A DNA stretch of 64,000 bases from Pseudo-nitzschia pungens. Lineage: Eukaryota > Bacillariophyta > Bacillariophyceae > Bacillariales > Bacillariaceae. The position numbers and the translations under genes were made by a program. The stretch is taken from the NCBI GenBank assembly GCA_037355855.1, contig CM074767.1:1240001-1304000 (forward strand). The letters are read 5' to 3'. How positions within the stretch are numbered: the stretch's first letter is position 1; each line of letters opens with the position of its first letter. A model generated the notes under the pieces. It was given only the letters and a program-made list of their open reading frames with translations. It made no database searches and was not told the origin of the DNA. This document shows positions 54,943 through 64,000 of the stretch, in pieces.

Positions 54943-55598
54943 TCGAATTTTCAGGTTTGTCGTTCGCCGGACAAAGTTGTTGTACTGTTCCGATAGATAG
55001 GTTTAGAGGCTTCAATGGGACGATTGTGTTTCAATTGAGATTGGGGCTGCGAATCAATTTGTCCTTTTGAAGGAAACATCGAAGGAAAGTGCAGCTAGTT
55101 CTGAAGGAAAAACTTCGAATAGATGTGTTATGCCTAGTGGGCGATGCTTTCGGATTCGGCGATGGCCCACACCGTTGAAAACGTATACTAGCTCTTGCAC
55201 ATGTCGACAAGGGATTGGCGATTTGCAGTTGGGAGAAAAACTTTGTGAGTTGGAAGTCACACTCTTTGGCGAAAGAGCGTGCTCTCGGAAATACATAAAA
55301 GGAAATTGCAGCTAATTCGAAATTAACGCTTACCCTTTATCCTTTTTATGTTCTATGCGACTGAGCCGTTACGACTAACGGTGCGCAAAATAAAGATCGT
55401 ACAGATGTACACAATGAAAATCTATGTGTAAGACTTAGGCCTTCGACATCCGGGGGTTGTGCGCGAGCACTTCCAAAAAATAAGTTTCGGTTGACTCTCA
55501 GACGAGACTGTCGAAGCATCACTAGGTCTTCCTAAACCTTAGTGCGAAGGAACTTACGTAAGGTTTACCGTACGAGTAAGTAATAATCTTACTTGTAT

Positions 55599-56003
55599 TG
55601 AGCGATTCCCGAAACTGTGCGTTCATACAATATCCTAGATTATGCCTTCATTCTTTTTGGCGCACCCAACGGACATGCATTAAAAATGGATGACAGACAG
55701 GCGTTTAGAAGGCCTATTTTGGAAGTTGGAATCTTGTTTCGAAAAACAAAAAATGCTCTCTTTATTCCCTAACCACACCTCTATGACCAATTTTTAGCGT
55801 GCCAGCAACCCGTTAGTTCTAAGATTCCCTTGAAATTTAAAAATTTGGTTGCATATTCTGGAGGAGGCAAATATGTCTCCTCCAGAATATGAAAAAATCG
55901 GTTAAGAATTTCATAAAAGTATGTTACAGGCAGATAATAATATGTGTGCCACGTCACGAATAATGTAATATTACATGTGCATATTAGTTTCGGGAATCGC
56001 TCA
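55599..56003. mobile_element. MITE-like element A (405 bp), 18-bp perfect terminal inverted repeats
   Basis: The left end TGAGCGATTCCCGAAACT (55599-55616) is perfectly complementary in reverse to 55986-56003. Inside is the block GGCCTATTTTGGAA..TTG.AATCTTGT, shared with element B, and a strong hairpin at 55852-55891. No transposase-like frame is present. Confidence 0.72.
55852..55891. repeat. Perfect 15-bp hairpin inside element A
   Basis: The arm CATATTCTGGAGGAG is followed by a 10-base loop and its exact reverse complement. Confidence 0.85.
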
Positions 56004-56004
56004 T

Positions 56005-56370
56005 TGAGTGATTCCCGAAATGTCATATCGAGATAATACATATAACCATTCCCGGAATTAATTAATGCATAAAAAAATTGCGTGCCCAATGGTAAAGCCT
56101 AGATAAGTTCCAACGGACGAGGCCTATTTTGGAATTTGCAATCTTGTCGAAAGAAATCAAAATTATCTATTATCTTCCAACACGCGCATCTAAAGATTTT
56201 TTTGGCGCGCGATTCCGATTTATGTTTATGTCAAGTCGTAGTCGGACAGACGGCACTACCACTTTTTATGTGAAAAGACATTTAATATATCTCCTTATGT
56301 TTTCGGGAATCCAAAGTGACATTTTTTATGTGGGTCGAAATAATGTGTTATGTATTTCGGGAATCACTCA
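56005..56370. mobile_element. MITE-like element B (366 bp), 17-bp perfect terminal inverted repeats
   Basis: The ends TGAGTGATTCCCGAAAT (56005-56021) and its reverse complement (56354-56370) differ from those of element A by a C/T change at position 5 and at the innermost bases. It is separated from element A by a single T and shares an internal block with it, so the two are probably copies of one family. Confidence 0.72.
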
Positions 56371-56781
56371 TTAGTGACGGTGCGAAGCAGGGGTCATAAT
56401 ATAAAGGGGTATGCCACGATGCGCGCTCCAGTACAAAAACTTCGTTCGAATCTGGAAAAAAAAATTACCTATGCGTGGCACAACTAACAAAACCTGTCCC
56501 CTCATTTTTTTCTTTCAATTTGTTTTTAACTAACAAACACTAGTTAAAATACCTTAACTTCAGATAGTAACAACTCAATCAAAAATCAATTCTAATCTCT
56601 ATTTCAAATACCTTCATTATAGTTTAAAATGTTTTAAACAAGAATATCCAATAATAATGAGGTTTTGAATGAGTCTAAAGTCATCTATTACTGATACAAG
56701 GTTGTAGGCCTTTTTTTGGCTTTTTTCGCGGAAGATACCTGTCTTAGGTATGAAACATATGATTACTTTATGGCCTTTTTG

Positions 56782-56865
56782 GGTGCATGACTGGCAAATT
56801 TCGGTGCATGACTGGCGAAGTTGGGTGCATGACTGGAGAAGTCGGATGCATGACTGACAATTTGT
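56782..56865. repeat. 21-bp minisatellite, four copies
   Basis: The unit is GGTGCATGACTGG plus a variable 8-base tail; copies start at 56782, 56803, 56824 and 56845. On the minus strand the unit reads as a seven-residue repeat QSCTQLx. The open frame there (56617-56895) lacks other support. Confidence 0.85.
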
Positions 56866-58022
56866 AGCACGTCTGAAGTAAAAAATGGCCTTCAACTTTG
56901 TATCAGTAATAGAATGATAGAATTTTGTTTAAGACGAGTAGAATTACTGAACGCACTGTGTTTGTACTTCATGTTCAAAAAATAATAATTGCAGACGACT
57001 GTTTTAATATTACGTGCGTACGAAATATTCAGTGGGTCATACATAAAGCGTTTGTCGAACTCAGGCATTGCTGCCGTTATTTGTATTGAGATAATGTATA
57101 TGAAGGCAAAGTAAAGATTCAGCAATAAAAACATGCGTCAAACATGCTTCTTCTTTCCACTTCAGGGATCCTTTGTGAACTGTCTAAAGTGATTGTTGGC
57201 ACATATCGCTCATTATGACAATATTTATTGTCTATTTCGTTGTTGAGTAAATTGATCATCTGGTCAATGCATAACATCCACTTTTGAATCTTTGGGTGGG
57301 TGCCATATTCAATATCTGTTGCACTGCATGGATATTCTTCAGTGTTGGTGACTATCGGTCGTTACTACTATCATGATTATTTCAAAGAAATGATCAGCTT
57401 CGTCTCGTTTGGTGTGCAACTTGACGAGAAGTTGCTTCTTGTAGGCAAAACAAATCTTCAACATCTGCAGCATTGCATGTGTATTACTTTACGATGTAGT
57501 ATCCTTGCTATTGATCATTGCAATGATGAGCTTTACTGTTTTACTGTACTATGCATCTTTGGAAGAAACAATAATAGCTAATACTAATAGAAGTAACTTA
57601 CGAAGTAAGAATAGTAAAACGAATGATTTCCGAAGTAGACCTACAGGTATGTACTGGTACACATACGTACCTTACATAAGGAACACAACTTCACCGTTCA
57701 AAACTCCGCATCTCCAAACGGTCTTCTTTTCATCAAGGTCTGTTTACAGTAAGTTTTTACGGATAAGAGGCCAAGATCTTTTCATGGGGACCACGACAAA
57801 CCCCGAGCCAAATCTATCGTAGTCTTACCGGTACCGGTATGGTGGTAACCTTACCGTGTAGTAAAAAAAATTATAAAAATACTGGTAAGATTACATTCCA
57901 CAACCTCAACCCTTCTCTTTCCGTACCGGTACCACCATGACTATTTCCCATTGACAGAATCGAGGCCTAACGAAAGAAACCCAAGAATAGAAGAATTTGC
58001 AGTAACATCAAAAAGCCACAAA

Positions 58023-59720
58023 ATGGTATCCATTCGAAAGGTCAAAAGTTCCGGCTTCAAACTGCGGAAAAAGGGTCGGCGCAGAGTCATATTTGACAAA
58101 GAAAAAGTGGGACTGATTGCGGCTGGATTATGCATCGGTTTCTTCTTCACATTCTTATACAGCGCAGTCTTTTCTGAAAGCTCGAACGAGCTTGGGGGAA
58201 TACCAAAATTTTTGCGGAAAACAAAGCCACACCCGATCTTGTCCGAAACAACTGACGATGGCGACGGAGACATCAAGCAAGATCCCGATCATCCCCCTAT
58301 CACGCATCATCGAAAAATAGTTCCCATGGGTGATGGAATGAATGCGATTGCATTGGATATTGTGAGCACTCTTGATTGTGACAAGCTACTTGAAGACGCC
58401 CAGAAAGACCTCTACCCTGTCGGCGTTGATGATGATATAGAATACGACCTGCAACATCGCCGATTGCTGCAGCATTCAGACGACGGAGGTTTGGCAAATA
58501 ATGCAAATGGAGGTGGAGAAAACAGAAAAGAAAACGATTCTGTTTCTGAGAAATCGGAAGATCAGGAAAAATATGTCGATGATGATTCAGGCAATTATCT
58601 ATTTGTTACCGCCAAGCATCTATTCTGTTTGGCTGCCACCGAAAACCCACCAGAGGCCGTTCGGAATGAAATCAAATGCGACGCAGCTGGGAGAAAAAGA
58701 AGAACTCTCTTAGATTTATGGTCTGCAGCTCGTTCCCAGATTCCCCAAGACCTCCTTCTAAGGATCTTAGGTCTCGCTCAGGAAGACACTGAACATCTAT
58801 TGGGAAGGTCCTACAACATATGGGCTCCACAAAACGACAAAGGGACGAATTACATGTTGGAAACTCTAAACGCAAACGAGGATGCAGACAGCGGTGGTTT
58901 CGACGGACTGGAGGATTCCCTAGGTCCCGGAAAAATTTTCGTTGATGTTGGAAGTTGTCTCGGATTGACTTGTCTACTGGTTAATGCCAAATACCCTGGT
59001 ACGAAGATTGTTTCAATCGAGCCCGCGTCCCCTAGTTGGTTGCTTCAAGAACTAAACCTGAGATGCAATCTTCCCAAAAAGGACTTTAAGAACATAAAGG
59101 TTATCTTGGGAGGCATTGGGCCCAATACGGAGGACGAAGACGACTTGATGGCCAAGTTCATGTGGAGACCCACTTCGACGACGGAGACAAGGTCTTGGAC
59201 ACCAGCAGATGAGGACAAAGCTAGTTCTGTGGAACTTCTTGTACGATTGCGAAAACTGAAATCCATTTTGACCGAAGCTGATGTGCCACGACCAGAGAAG
59301 ATCAGTGTCCTCAATCTGGATTGTCAAGGATGCGAATACAACTTGGTTCCTAATCTTTCTCAATCAGAATTCGAAAAGATTCCTTCCATTTTGGGCCACG
59401 TCCATTGGGGCTACATCAGTCCTAACAAATTGCCATCCAGTGAAAGAGGTAGAATTACTCATCAGAGACTTTGTGGGCATGAAAACATTGCCCGGTACTC
59501 GAAAGAATGTTGCGAGTTTCCAGACCTTCCGGTAAAGAGTAGTGTTCCGGGTGAAGTGCTTCAGAAAAATGAAAAAGATCAATTTCCTCCAGTTGAGAGC
59601 ACGGTATCTGATGTTATTGCTGATAAATTGTGTGATAACTACGTGAAATGGTCCAAGGACCATTACGTGAACGATGTTCCTGATGACTTCAATTGGTTTG
59701 AAATTTCAAGTCAAGCGTAG
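58023..59720 (+). CDS. Type II membrane protein with FkbM-like SAM-dependent methyltransferase domain
   Basis: 565 residues from the first in-frame ATG (MVSIRKVKSSGF). A short basic tail leads to one membrane segment (29-50, VGLIAAGLCIGFFFTFLYSAVF), so Golgi or ER luminal orientation is likely. An acidic stem (about 90-205) precedes the domain. The SAM-binding strand is GKIFVDVGSCLGLTC (about 302-316), followed by VSIEPAS. The late VLNLDCQGCEYNLVPNL (about 428-444) matches the DxxGxE/DVEGxE region typical of FkbM-family methyltransferases. Such enzymes O-methylate sugars or other small acceptors, so a role in modifying surface polysaccharide is an inference. The C-terminal 110 residues contain a Cys-rich patch (LCGHENIARYSKECCEF). 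The gene is intact and intronless. Confidence 0.78.
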   Translation: MVSIRKVKSSGFKLRKKGRRRVIFDKEKVGLIAAGLCIGFFFTFLYSAVFSESSNELGGIPKFLRKTKPHPILSETTDDGDGDIKQDPDHPPITHHRKIVPMGDGMNAIALDIVSTLDCDKLLEDAQKDLYPVGVDDDIEYDLQHRRLLQHSDDGGLANNANGGGENRKENDSVSEKSEDQEKYVDDDSGNYLFVTAKHLFCLAATENPPEAVRNEIKCDAAGRKRRTLLDLWSAARSQIPQDLLLRILGLAQEDTEHLLGRSYNIWAPQNDKGTNYMLETLNANEDADSGGFDGLEDSLGPGKIFVDVGSCLGLTCLLVNAKYPGTKIVSIEPASPSWLLQELNLRCNLPKKDFKNIKVILGGIGPNTEDEDDLMAKFMWRPTSTTETRSWTPADEDKASSVELLVRLRKLKSILTEADVPRPEKISVLNLDCQGCEYNLVPNLSQSEFEKIPSILGHVHWGYISPNKLPSSERGRITHQRLCGHENIARYSKECCEFPDLPVKSSVPGEVLQKNEKDQFPPVESTVSDVIADKLCDNYVKWSKDHYVNDVPDDFNWFEISSQA

Positions 59721-62148
59721 AAAAGTGTGAATGATTGTGTTTTGCTCAAACATTTTTCAACTTCATTCCTGGAAAGTCGTACAGAACACCCAAAAAGCAA
59801 AAGATTTACGGATAGGCAATCTGATATTTTTCATTGAAGTTGTCTACTGCAGACACTGCGATCAAAACAGAATGGATCTCAATTTTTGAGGTGTTGTTTG
59901 TGCAATTATTTGTGCCAACCATGGGAACGTACATACATCATTTCATTATCGTCTAGTGTCGCACCCCTTGCAAATGATCACCCCGAACATGAACTGGATC
60001 TGACACAGGTATACTCCTATCACAGAAAAGATAAAATTTTCTTTTATCGCACAGTTACGTTTTCTTCACCTACACGTATTCAATTTGAGTCACACAAATT
60101 TTGACGGAAGCGAAAACTAGACTACTCGTGGCTTTGCAAAATTTCTGGGTTATAGCAACATCAACCAACAAACCATTACCACAAGATGATATGGACTTTT
60201 TTAAACTTTTGAAGGCCCTGCACTCACTTCACTACTTCAAATCGCTTTTTGGATGTGGACTTGTTACTTTGTATCCGTCAGCGTTTTCAATTTTTTTAGT
60301 ACACTATAAGACTACAAAATCATACGCTGGTTCCTCGCTGTTCGCCAACTAAATTCAATGTGATTTCTTGTGCTCTGTTTCAAGACTCAGCGGCAGCACT
60401 TAGTCCACTACTGTGTTTTTCGTTTTTAGGAACCTATGAGCGCATCATTAGTGATCAAACGATTTTAAACTTGTCCAGCAATTTCAGGGAGAAACTGGAG
60501 TCTTTTTCACAACTTCAATGCGTGCGGTAGACATACTCATTGTCTCCATAGCTGTGCTTTGTAATTATTCCTTTCAGATTTGCTTGTTCCAATCTCCTGG
60601 ATTAATTTTGGTTTCACTCAAAATGTCTGAAACCGCATGCAACAAAAAAATCCACCATGATGTCCTGCATTTGTGACCACACTCTCACCGTCGCGTGAAT
60701 TTGGCAGGCCTCTTGGTGTACGGTAAATCTCCAACTTTGCAATATATCCATCTTCAATATAATTTGTTATTCTCTTGGCCTCATGGTGATTTCCAGAAGA
60801 ACTTTTTCTACTTTACTTTTAACTCTATGGTAGAAATTGAGCTGGAGCAACATTTTGTTTTTGAATAGCTGAGTAAAATTGCTGCAGTATTCCTATTATT
60901 AGCCACTCTAGTGTTAACTCTAGTAATACTATTATGGTAGTACTAGTACAAAAAATAATACTACTACCGTACTGTGTTGTTAATCGTTCTGAATTGGTGA
61001 CCTTTTGTTGAAGATGATGTCAAGGGTACTAACGGTCGTACGGTATTCCTTGGAATCTGTTGAATTCTATGGATCTGCTGAACCGGTTGTGTTCACACAA
61101 TCTCCAGCTTAAAAACTGTTATCATTCTCAACATTACAAACGACGACCGTGTTACAATTCTTCGGTTCAACGCGAAGACTTGGTTCCAATCAACGATCAT
61201 AAGGTAACTTAACCACCGGTTGTGTTCACACAATCTCCAGCTTAAAAACTGTTATCATTCTCAACATTACAAACGACGACCGTGTTCTTACAATTCTTCG
61301 GTTCAACGCGAAGACTTGGTTCCAATCAACGATCATAAGGTAACTTAACCATACGGTACGGTAATTAACCTTACATAATCTTACAGGATCTGCTTCATCT
61401 TTTGATGATGAGATGAGATTTTGAGTCATCTGCTATCAGTGCGCACAGCTGCGCCTTTTCGTTCCGGAGGTACGAGTAAGATCTGACCATAACCGTAAGA
61501 TTACCGTAATCTTACCATAACTTACCACACAGTCGACGGCGAAAAACTTACGTGTACCACTATTATTTAATACTACGTACTCAGTACTTCGTAGTCTTAT
61601 TACTTCGTATTATTATTTACTAGTAGTACTTCGTACGTAGTAATTTTTTTTATGAATAGTAAGGTTTACCAGTACATAAACTTAACTTACCGATACACGT
61701 ACCAACAACAAGAAATTACGAAAGTAAGGTAAGATTTCTTACTCAAAATAGATCATGCTTTTCGTCTTGGCACATGATGATTTAACGGTAGAATACATTT
61801 GTCCTAATAAATAAAAGTACATTATATATGCCTTACCGTTAGATTATCGAAATGTTAGGATGCGCCTGTAGCGGCATTCATTTCTGGTCTGATAGATCAT
61901 CCGTTCGCTCATCGCTAAATGTCGAGCTCAACGGATGGCGATATATTCATTGGAATCCTCACTAAGTTTCATCGCCATCGCCGAATCTTCCGAATTATAC
62001 TCACAGGAGGTAAAAAGTAGAACAAATCAATAACCGCTGTTTCTGCAGTCCATAGGCGTTTGGTCAGACAACTTTCTTTTATAAAGTTAGCCGAAACATA
62101 GAGCCCAATAACTGAGAATCTGTGCTAAAAAAGAAGTTTGGGCTGACC
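59721..62148. other. 2.4-kb intergenic region with a tandem duplication
   Basis: It contains a 133/136-bp tandem duplication (61082-61350), followed by DNA rich in GTAC, TACGAAGTA and GTAAGATTAC words (61350-61720). The left part (59721-61080) shows nothing gene-like. Confidence 0.5.
61082..61350. repeat. Near-perfect tandem duplication, units of 133 and 136 bp
   Basis: Copy 1 is 61082-61214 and copy 2 is 61215-61350. Both start ACCGGTTGTGTTCACACAAT and end ATAAGGTAACTTAACC. The only difference I see is three extra bases in copy 2 (after CGACCGTGTT). Confidence 0.93.
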
Positions 62149-63683
62149 ATGAGGATACATAACGTTTTTCGCTTGTTGTCGCTTGCGGCATGCATCGCGT
62201 GCGGGGAGTCCAGGGATGCCAGCACTACCGAAGGTGTTGCAATTGAAGAGTCTAGTAAGAACGCGAACGATCTTATCGATCCAAACGACAGGAATTTGCA
62301 GTACAAATACTCTTATCACTACGGGTATGGCCCGTACTACGAAACCGGGGAACCAACACCACAGCCAACGCACAAGCCTACACCGTACCCATCACCCCGT
62401 CCCACACCCCTCCCAACGCATAAGCCATCCCCGATGCCTACGCCTTATCCATCTCCTCGTCCAACCCCGGAACCTACGCAAAAACCGACGATGATGCCCA
62501 CTAAACATCCTACGCCAGCGCCTATTCCGTTACCAACGAGAGTGCCGACACCCAATCCTACGCCGGAGCCAACACCGATTCCCACTATCCACCCAACACC
62601 ACGACCCACGGAATCGCCGACTTGTGAACCTTCCCCTACGCCTACCAATCTTCCTACACCACGTCCAACACCGTTTCCAACGCAAAGGCCAACACCTCGA
62701 CCAACACCTCTTCCGACAACTCGTGAGCCTAGTCATGAACCAACAGAATACCCTAGCGAAGAACCGTCCGAAAATCCTACCGAAAGCGATGAGCCGTCTA
62801 TGAATCCAACAATCTCTTCCTCATCCTCTTCCTCGTTTGTTGGACGTCAATCAATTAGTACGTGTGCACAACTTGGACAAATGTTCGTTGCCTTCGACTC
62901 TTAAAGAATTTAAATGGCCCAACTCATCTTCTGTTTCACTCTTGCTTTGCAGCTGACATCATTTGTCAAAGTGGTGCCACCCTTGGCGACTTCTGTGATC
63001 TTTTGCTTGCCACAGGCTATGATGCTTTTTTGGACGATTCCTCACAAGGGTTCACTGTATTTGCTCCTTCTAACAACGCCGTCAGCACTTTTATGAACCT
63101 ACTTATAGGTAATAATTTGACCAACGACTTCCGGAATGCCTTCAACTTAGGAAGGAGAAAACTTGTGTCAAACGAGAAGTCCTCAAAATCCGATTCGCTA
63201 ACTACAACGGCTAGAAGCAGGAAGTTGCAGCAAAACAAAAAAATGCCAAATAACAATCCAAATCAAGTGGCAGATGACATAGTGGAAATTCTAAGATTGT
63301 TCGTTCCGTATCACATTGTAACCAGACCATTGAGACTCGGCGACCTCGACTGTGGTGGGTTTGTTGATATGGTCCAATTCTTTAGCACTCGAACAAGATG
63401 CAGCGGTGGTACACGCCCACCAACCGGCCAACGCGGAACTTGCAACGTACCAACTTATACGCCCACAATTATTTTGAAAAATATCCAAGCAGGGAATGGT
63501 GTCATTCATGTTATCGATAGAATCATGATTCCAAGTCCTAATGGAGCACAGAGTACGTGTTCTACTTTTATGGGTAAAATTTTCGATGGATTCCCGGGAA
63601 CCCCGAGGCCAACCGACCAACCGTCCTCTTCGCCAAGTTCTTCTACTACTTGGTGGTCGACGAGTGGACCACCGACTCTTTAA
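62149..63683 (+). CDS. Secreted Pro-Thr repeat protein with fasciclin (FAS1) domain, two exons
   Basis: Exons 62149-62857 and 62953-63683 give 479 residues. A signal peptide ([19 protein letters not shown]) is followed by an acidic stretch and a [13 protein letters not shown] motif. About 140 residues of PTP repeats (from about 67) come next, then a Ser/Glu-rich linker. The second exon begins [17 protein letters not shown] and carries one FAS1 domain: [15 protein letters not shown], then [15 protein letters not shown], and finally [17 protein letters not shown] basic Ser/Lys/Arg insert (about 300-340) interrupts the domain. FAS1 domains mediate cell adhesion and matrix binding, so an extracellular adhesion or wall role is likely. 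It shares the PTP repeat style with the minus-strand gene at 53.2-54.9 kb. The ATG at 62149 is the first in frame. Intact if the intron is removed. Confidence 0.85.
62858..62952 (+). other. Intron of the Pro-Thr/fasciclin gene (95 bp)
   Basis: GTACGT donor and TTTGCAG acceptor. The join makes ACT and brings the FAS1 domain into the frame of the Pro-Thr repeats. The intron sits exactly between the two modules. Confidence 0.85.
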
Positions 63684-64000
63684 CGTTAATTATTTATGTC
63701 GAACTTGTCTCGAATGCAAGCCATGGAGTATTGTATATTGAATTGTAAAGGGTTTGTGATCCATTTTATCAAACTGAACGAGCATTAAATCCAACGACTG
63801 CTCTGCAGAAATGAATGATTTGCGATTGTTAGTAATTTTCATAGAATCATATTAAGTAAGCTACCACATCATGCAATGAATCTGCTTGGGAGAAGTATGG
63901 ATCTTAAGAAAATAATTGTCGACGGACATTTGCAGTTCAATGTAGACCACCTTTCGTCCGCGCGTTCTCCTTGCAGGAGCATGGTTCAACTCATCGTAAT
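63684..64000. other. Right-edge spacer
   Basis: The 3' side of the fasciclin gene. The last 140 bp may hold the end of a minus-strand gene, listed separately. Nothing else is seen. Confidence 0.4.
63861..64000 (-). CDS. Possible 3' end of a minus-strand gene entering from the right (partial)
   Basis: On the minus strand one frame is open from the window edge to a TAG at 63863-63861, giving about 45 residues (for example ELNHAPARRTRGRKVVYIEL). The other two frames close within 15 bases of the edge. The composition is protein-like, but the stretch is too short to identify and could be chance. Confidence 0.25.
   Translation of the reverse strand, partial: YDELNHAPARRTRGRKVVYIELQMSVDNYFLKIHTSPKQIHCMMW

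Larger units (their letters stand above)
54943..58022. other. 3.1-kb repeat-rich intergenic region
   Basis: This lies between divergent genes. It contains two abutting MITE-like elements (55599-56370) and a 21-bp minisatellite (56782-56865). A second GTAC-rich patch (57820-57930) lies just upstream of the methyltransferase start. The remainder, including 56371-56780 and 56866-57820, is AT-rich with no credible gene. Confidence 0.5.

Noticed and set aside
1..64000. CRISPR arrays, bacterial operons, rRNA or viral genes
   Set aside because: No regularly spaced repeats, no ribosomal RNA and no viral hallmark genes were seen. Introns and organelle presequences mark the DNA as eukaryotic nuclear.

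Overview
The window reads as nuclear DNA of a diatom, most likely a pennate species. It holds spliceosomal introns of 68-170 bp with GT..AG borders. Three proteins (a JmjC-like oxygenase, triosephosphate isomerase, and a fibrillin-like protein at 43.5 kb) begin with a signal peptide followed at once by Phe, the presequence type of secondary red-lineage plastids. Several secreted proteins carry Pro-Thr repeats, and one is small and Lys/Ser-rich like silaffins. Genes lie on both strands, mostly one or two exons each, separated by 0.3-3 kb of AT-rich spacer. The species assignment is an inference; no rRNA or organelle gene is present to fix it.

Layout. 0-9 kb: the 3' end of an unknown gene, a secreted M6 metallopeptidase (-), and a large membrane protein (+) with a degenerate epimerase-like domain fused to an unrecognised C-terminal half. 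9.8-24 kb: a probably myristoylated PP2C phosphatase (-), a plastid-type JmjC/cupin oxygenase with a Tudor-like tail (+), plastid-type triosephosphate isomerase (-), a silaffin-like secreted protein (-), an RluA-type pseudouridine synthase (+), an FSH1-type serine hydrolase (-), and a FOXRED1-like FAD oxidoreductase (+) with a broken reading frame. 25.1-27.1 kb: a degenerate DNA transposon with 28-bp terminal inverted repeats and TA at both ends. 27.8-42.0 kb: a giant UBR4/BIG-like gene of about 4,620 codons in four exons. It contains a UBR box, a WD40-like segment, a ZZ-like zinc finger, a GRF zinc finger and a late C4-type zinc segment. It stops before the C-terminal ligase module expected of the family, and its frame is interrupted at about three places. 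43.5-51.8 kb: a fibrillin-like plastid protein, a DUF423/TMEM256 protein, a trypsin-like protease (-, two exons) and a membrane alpha/beta hydrolase. 53.2-63.7 kb: a secreted Pro-Thr/Lys-Asn repeat protein (-), a pair of abutting MITE-like elements, a Golgi-type FkbM-like methyltransferase (+), and a secreted Pro-Thr repeat protein with a fasciclin domain (+, two exons). A possible further gene enters from the right edge on the minus strand.

No operon-like organisation is seen, and neighbours are mostly functionally unrelated. A loose theme is the cell surface and secretory pathway: the M6 peptidase, silaffin-like protein, trypsin-like protease, two Pro-Thr repeat proteins, and two type II membrane proteins of sugar-modifying type. 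Spacer DNA is rich in short self-complementary words (GTAC, TACGAAGTA, GTAAGGTTAC) that are rare in the coding exons. The least explained items are the UBR4-like gene's architecture and truncation, the catalytically altered epimerase fusion, the plastid JmjC-Tudor protein, and the paired MITEs.
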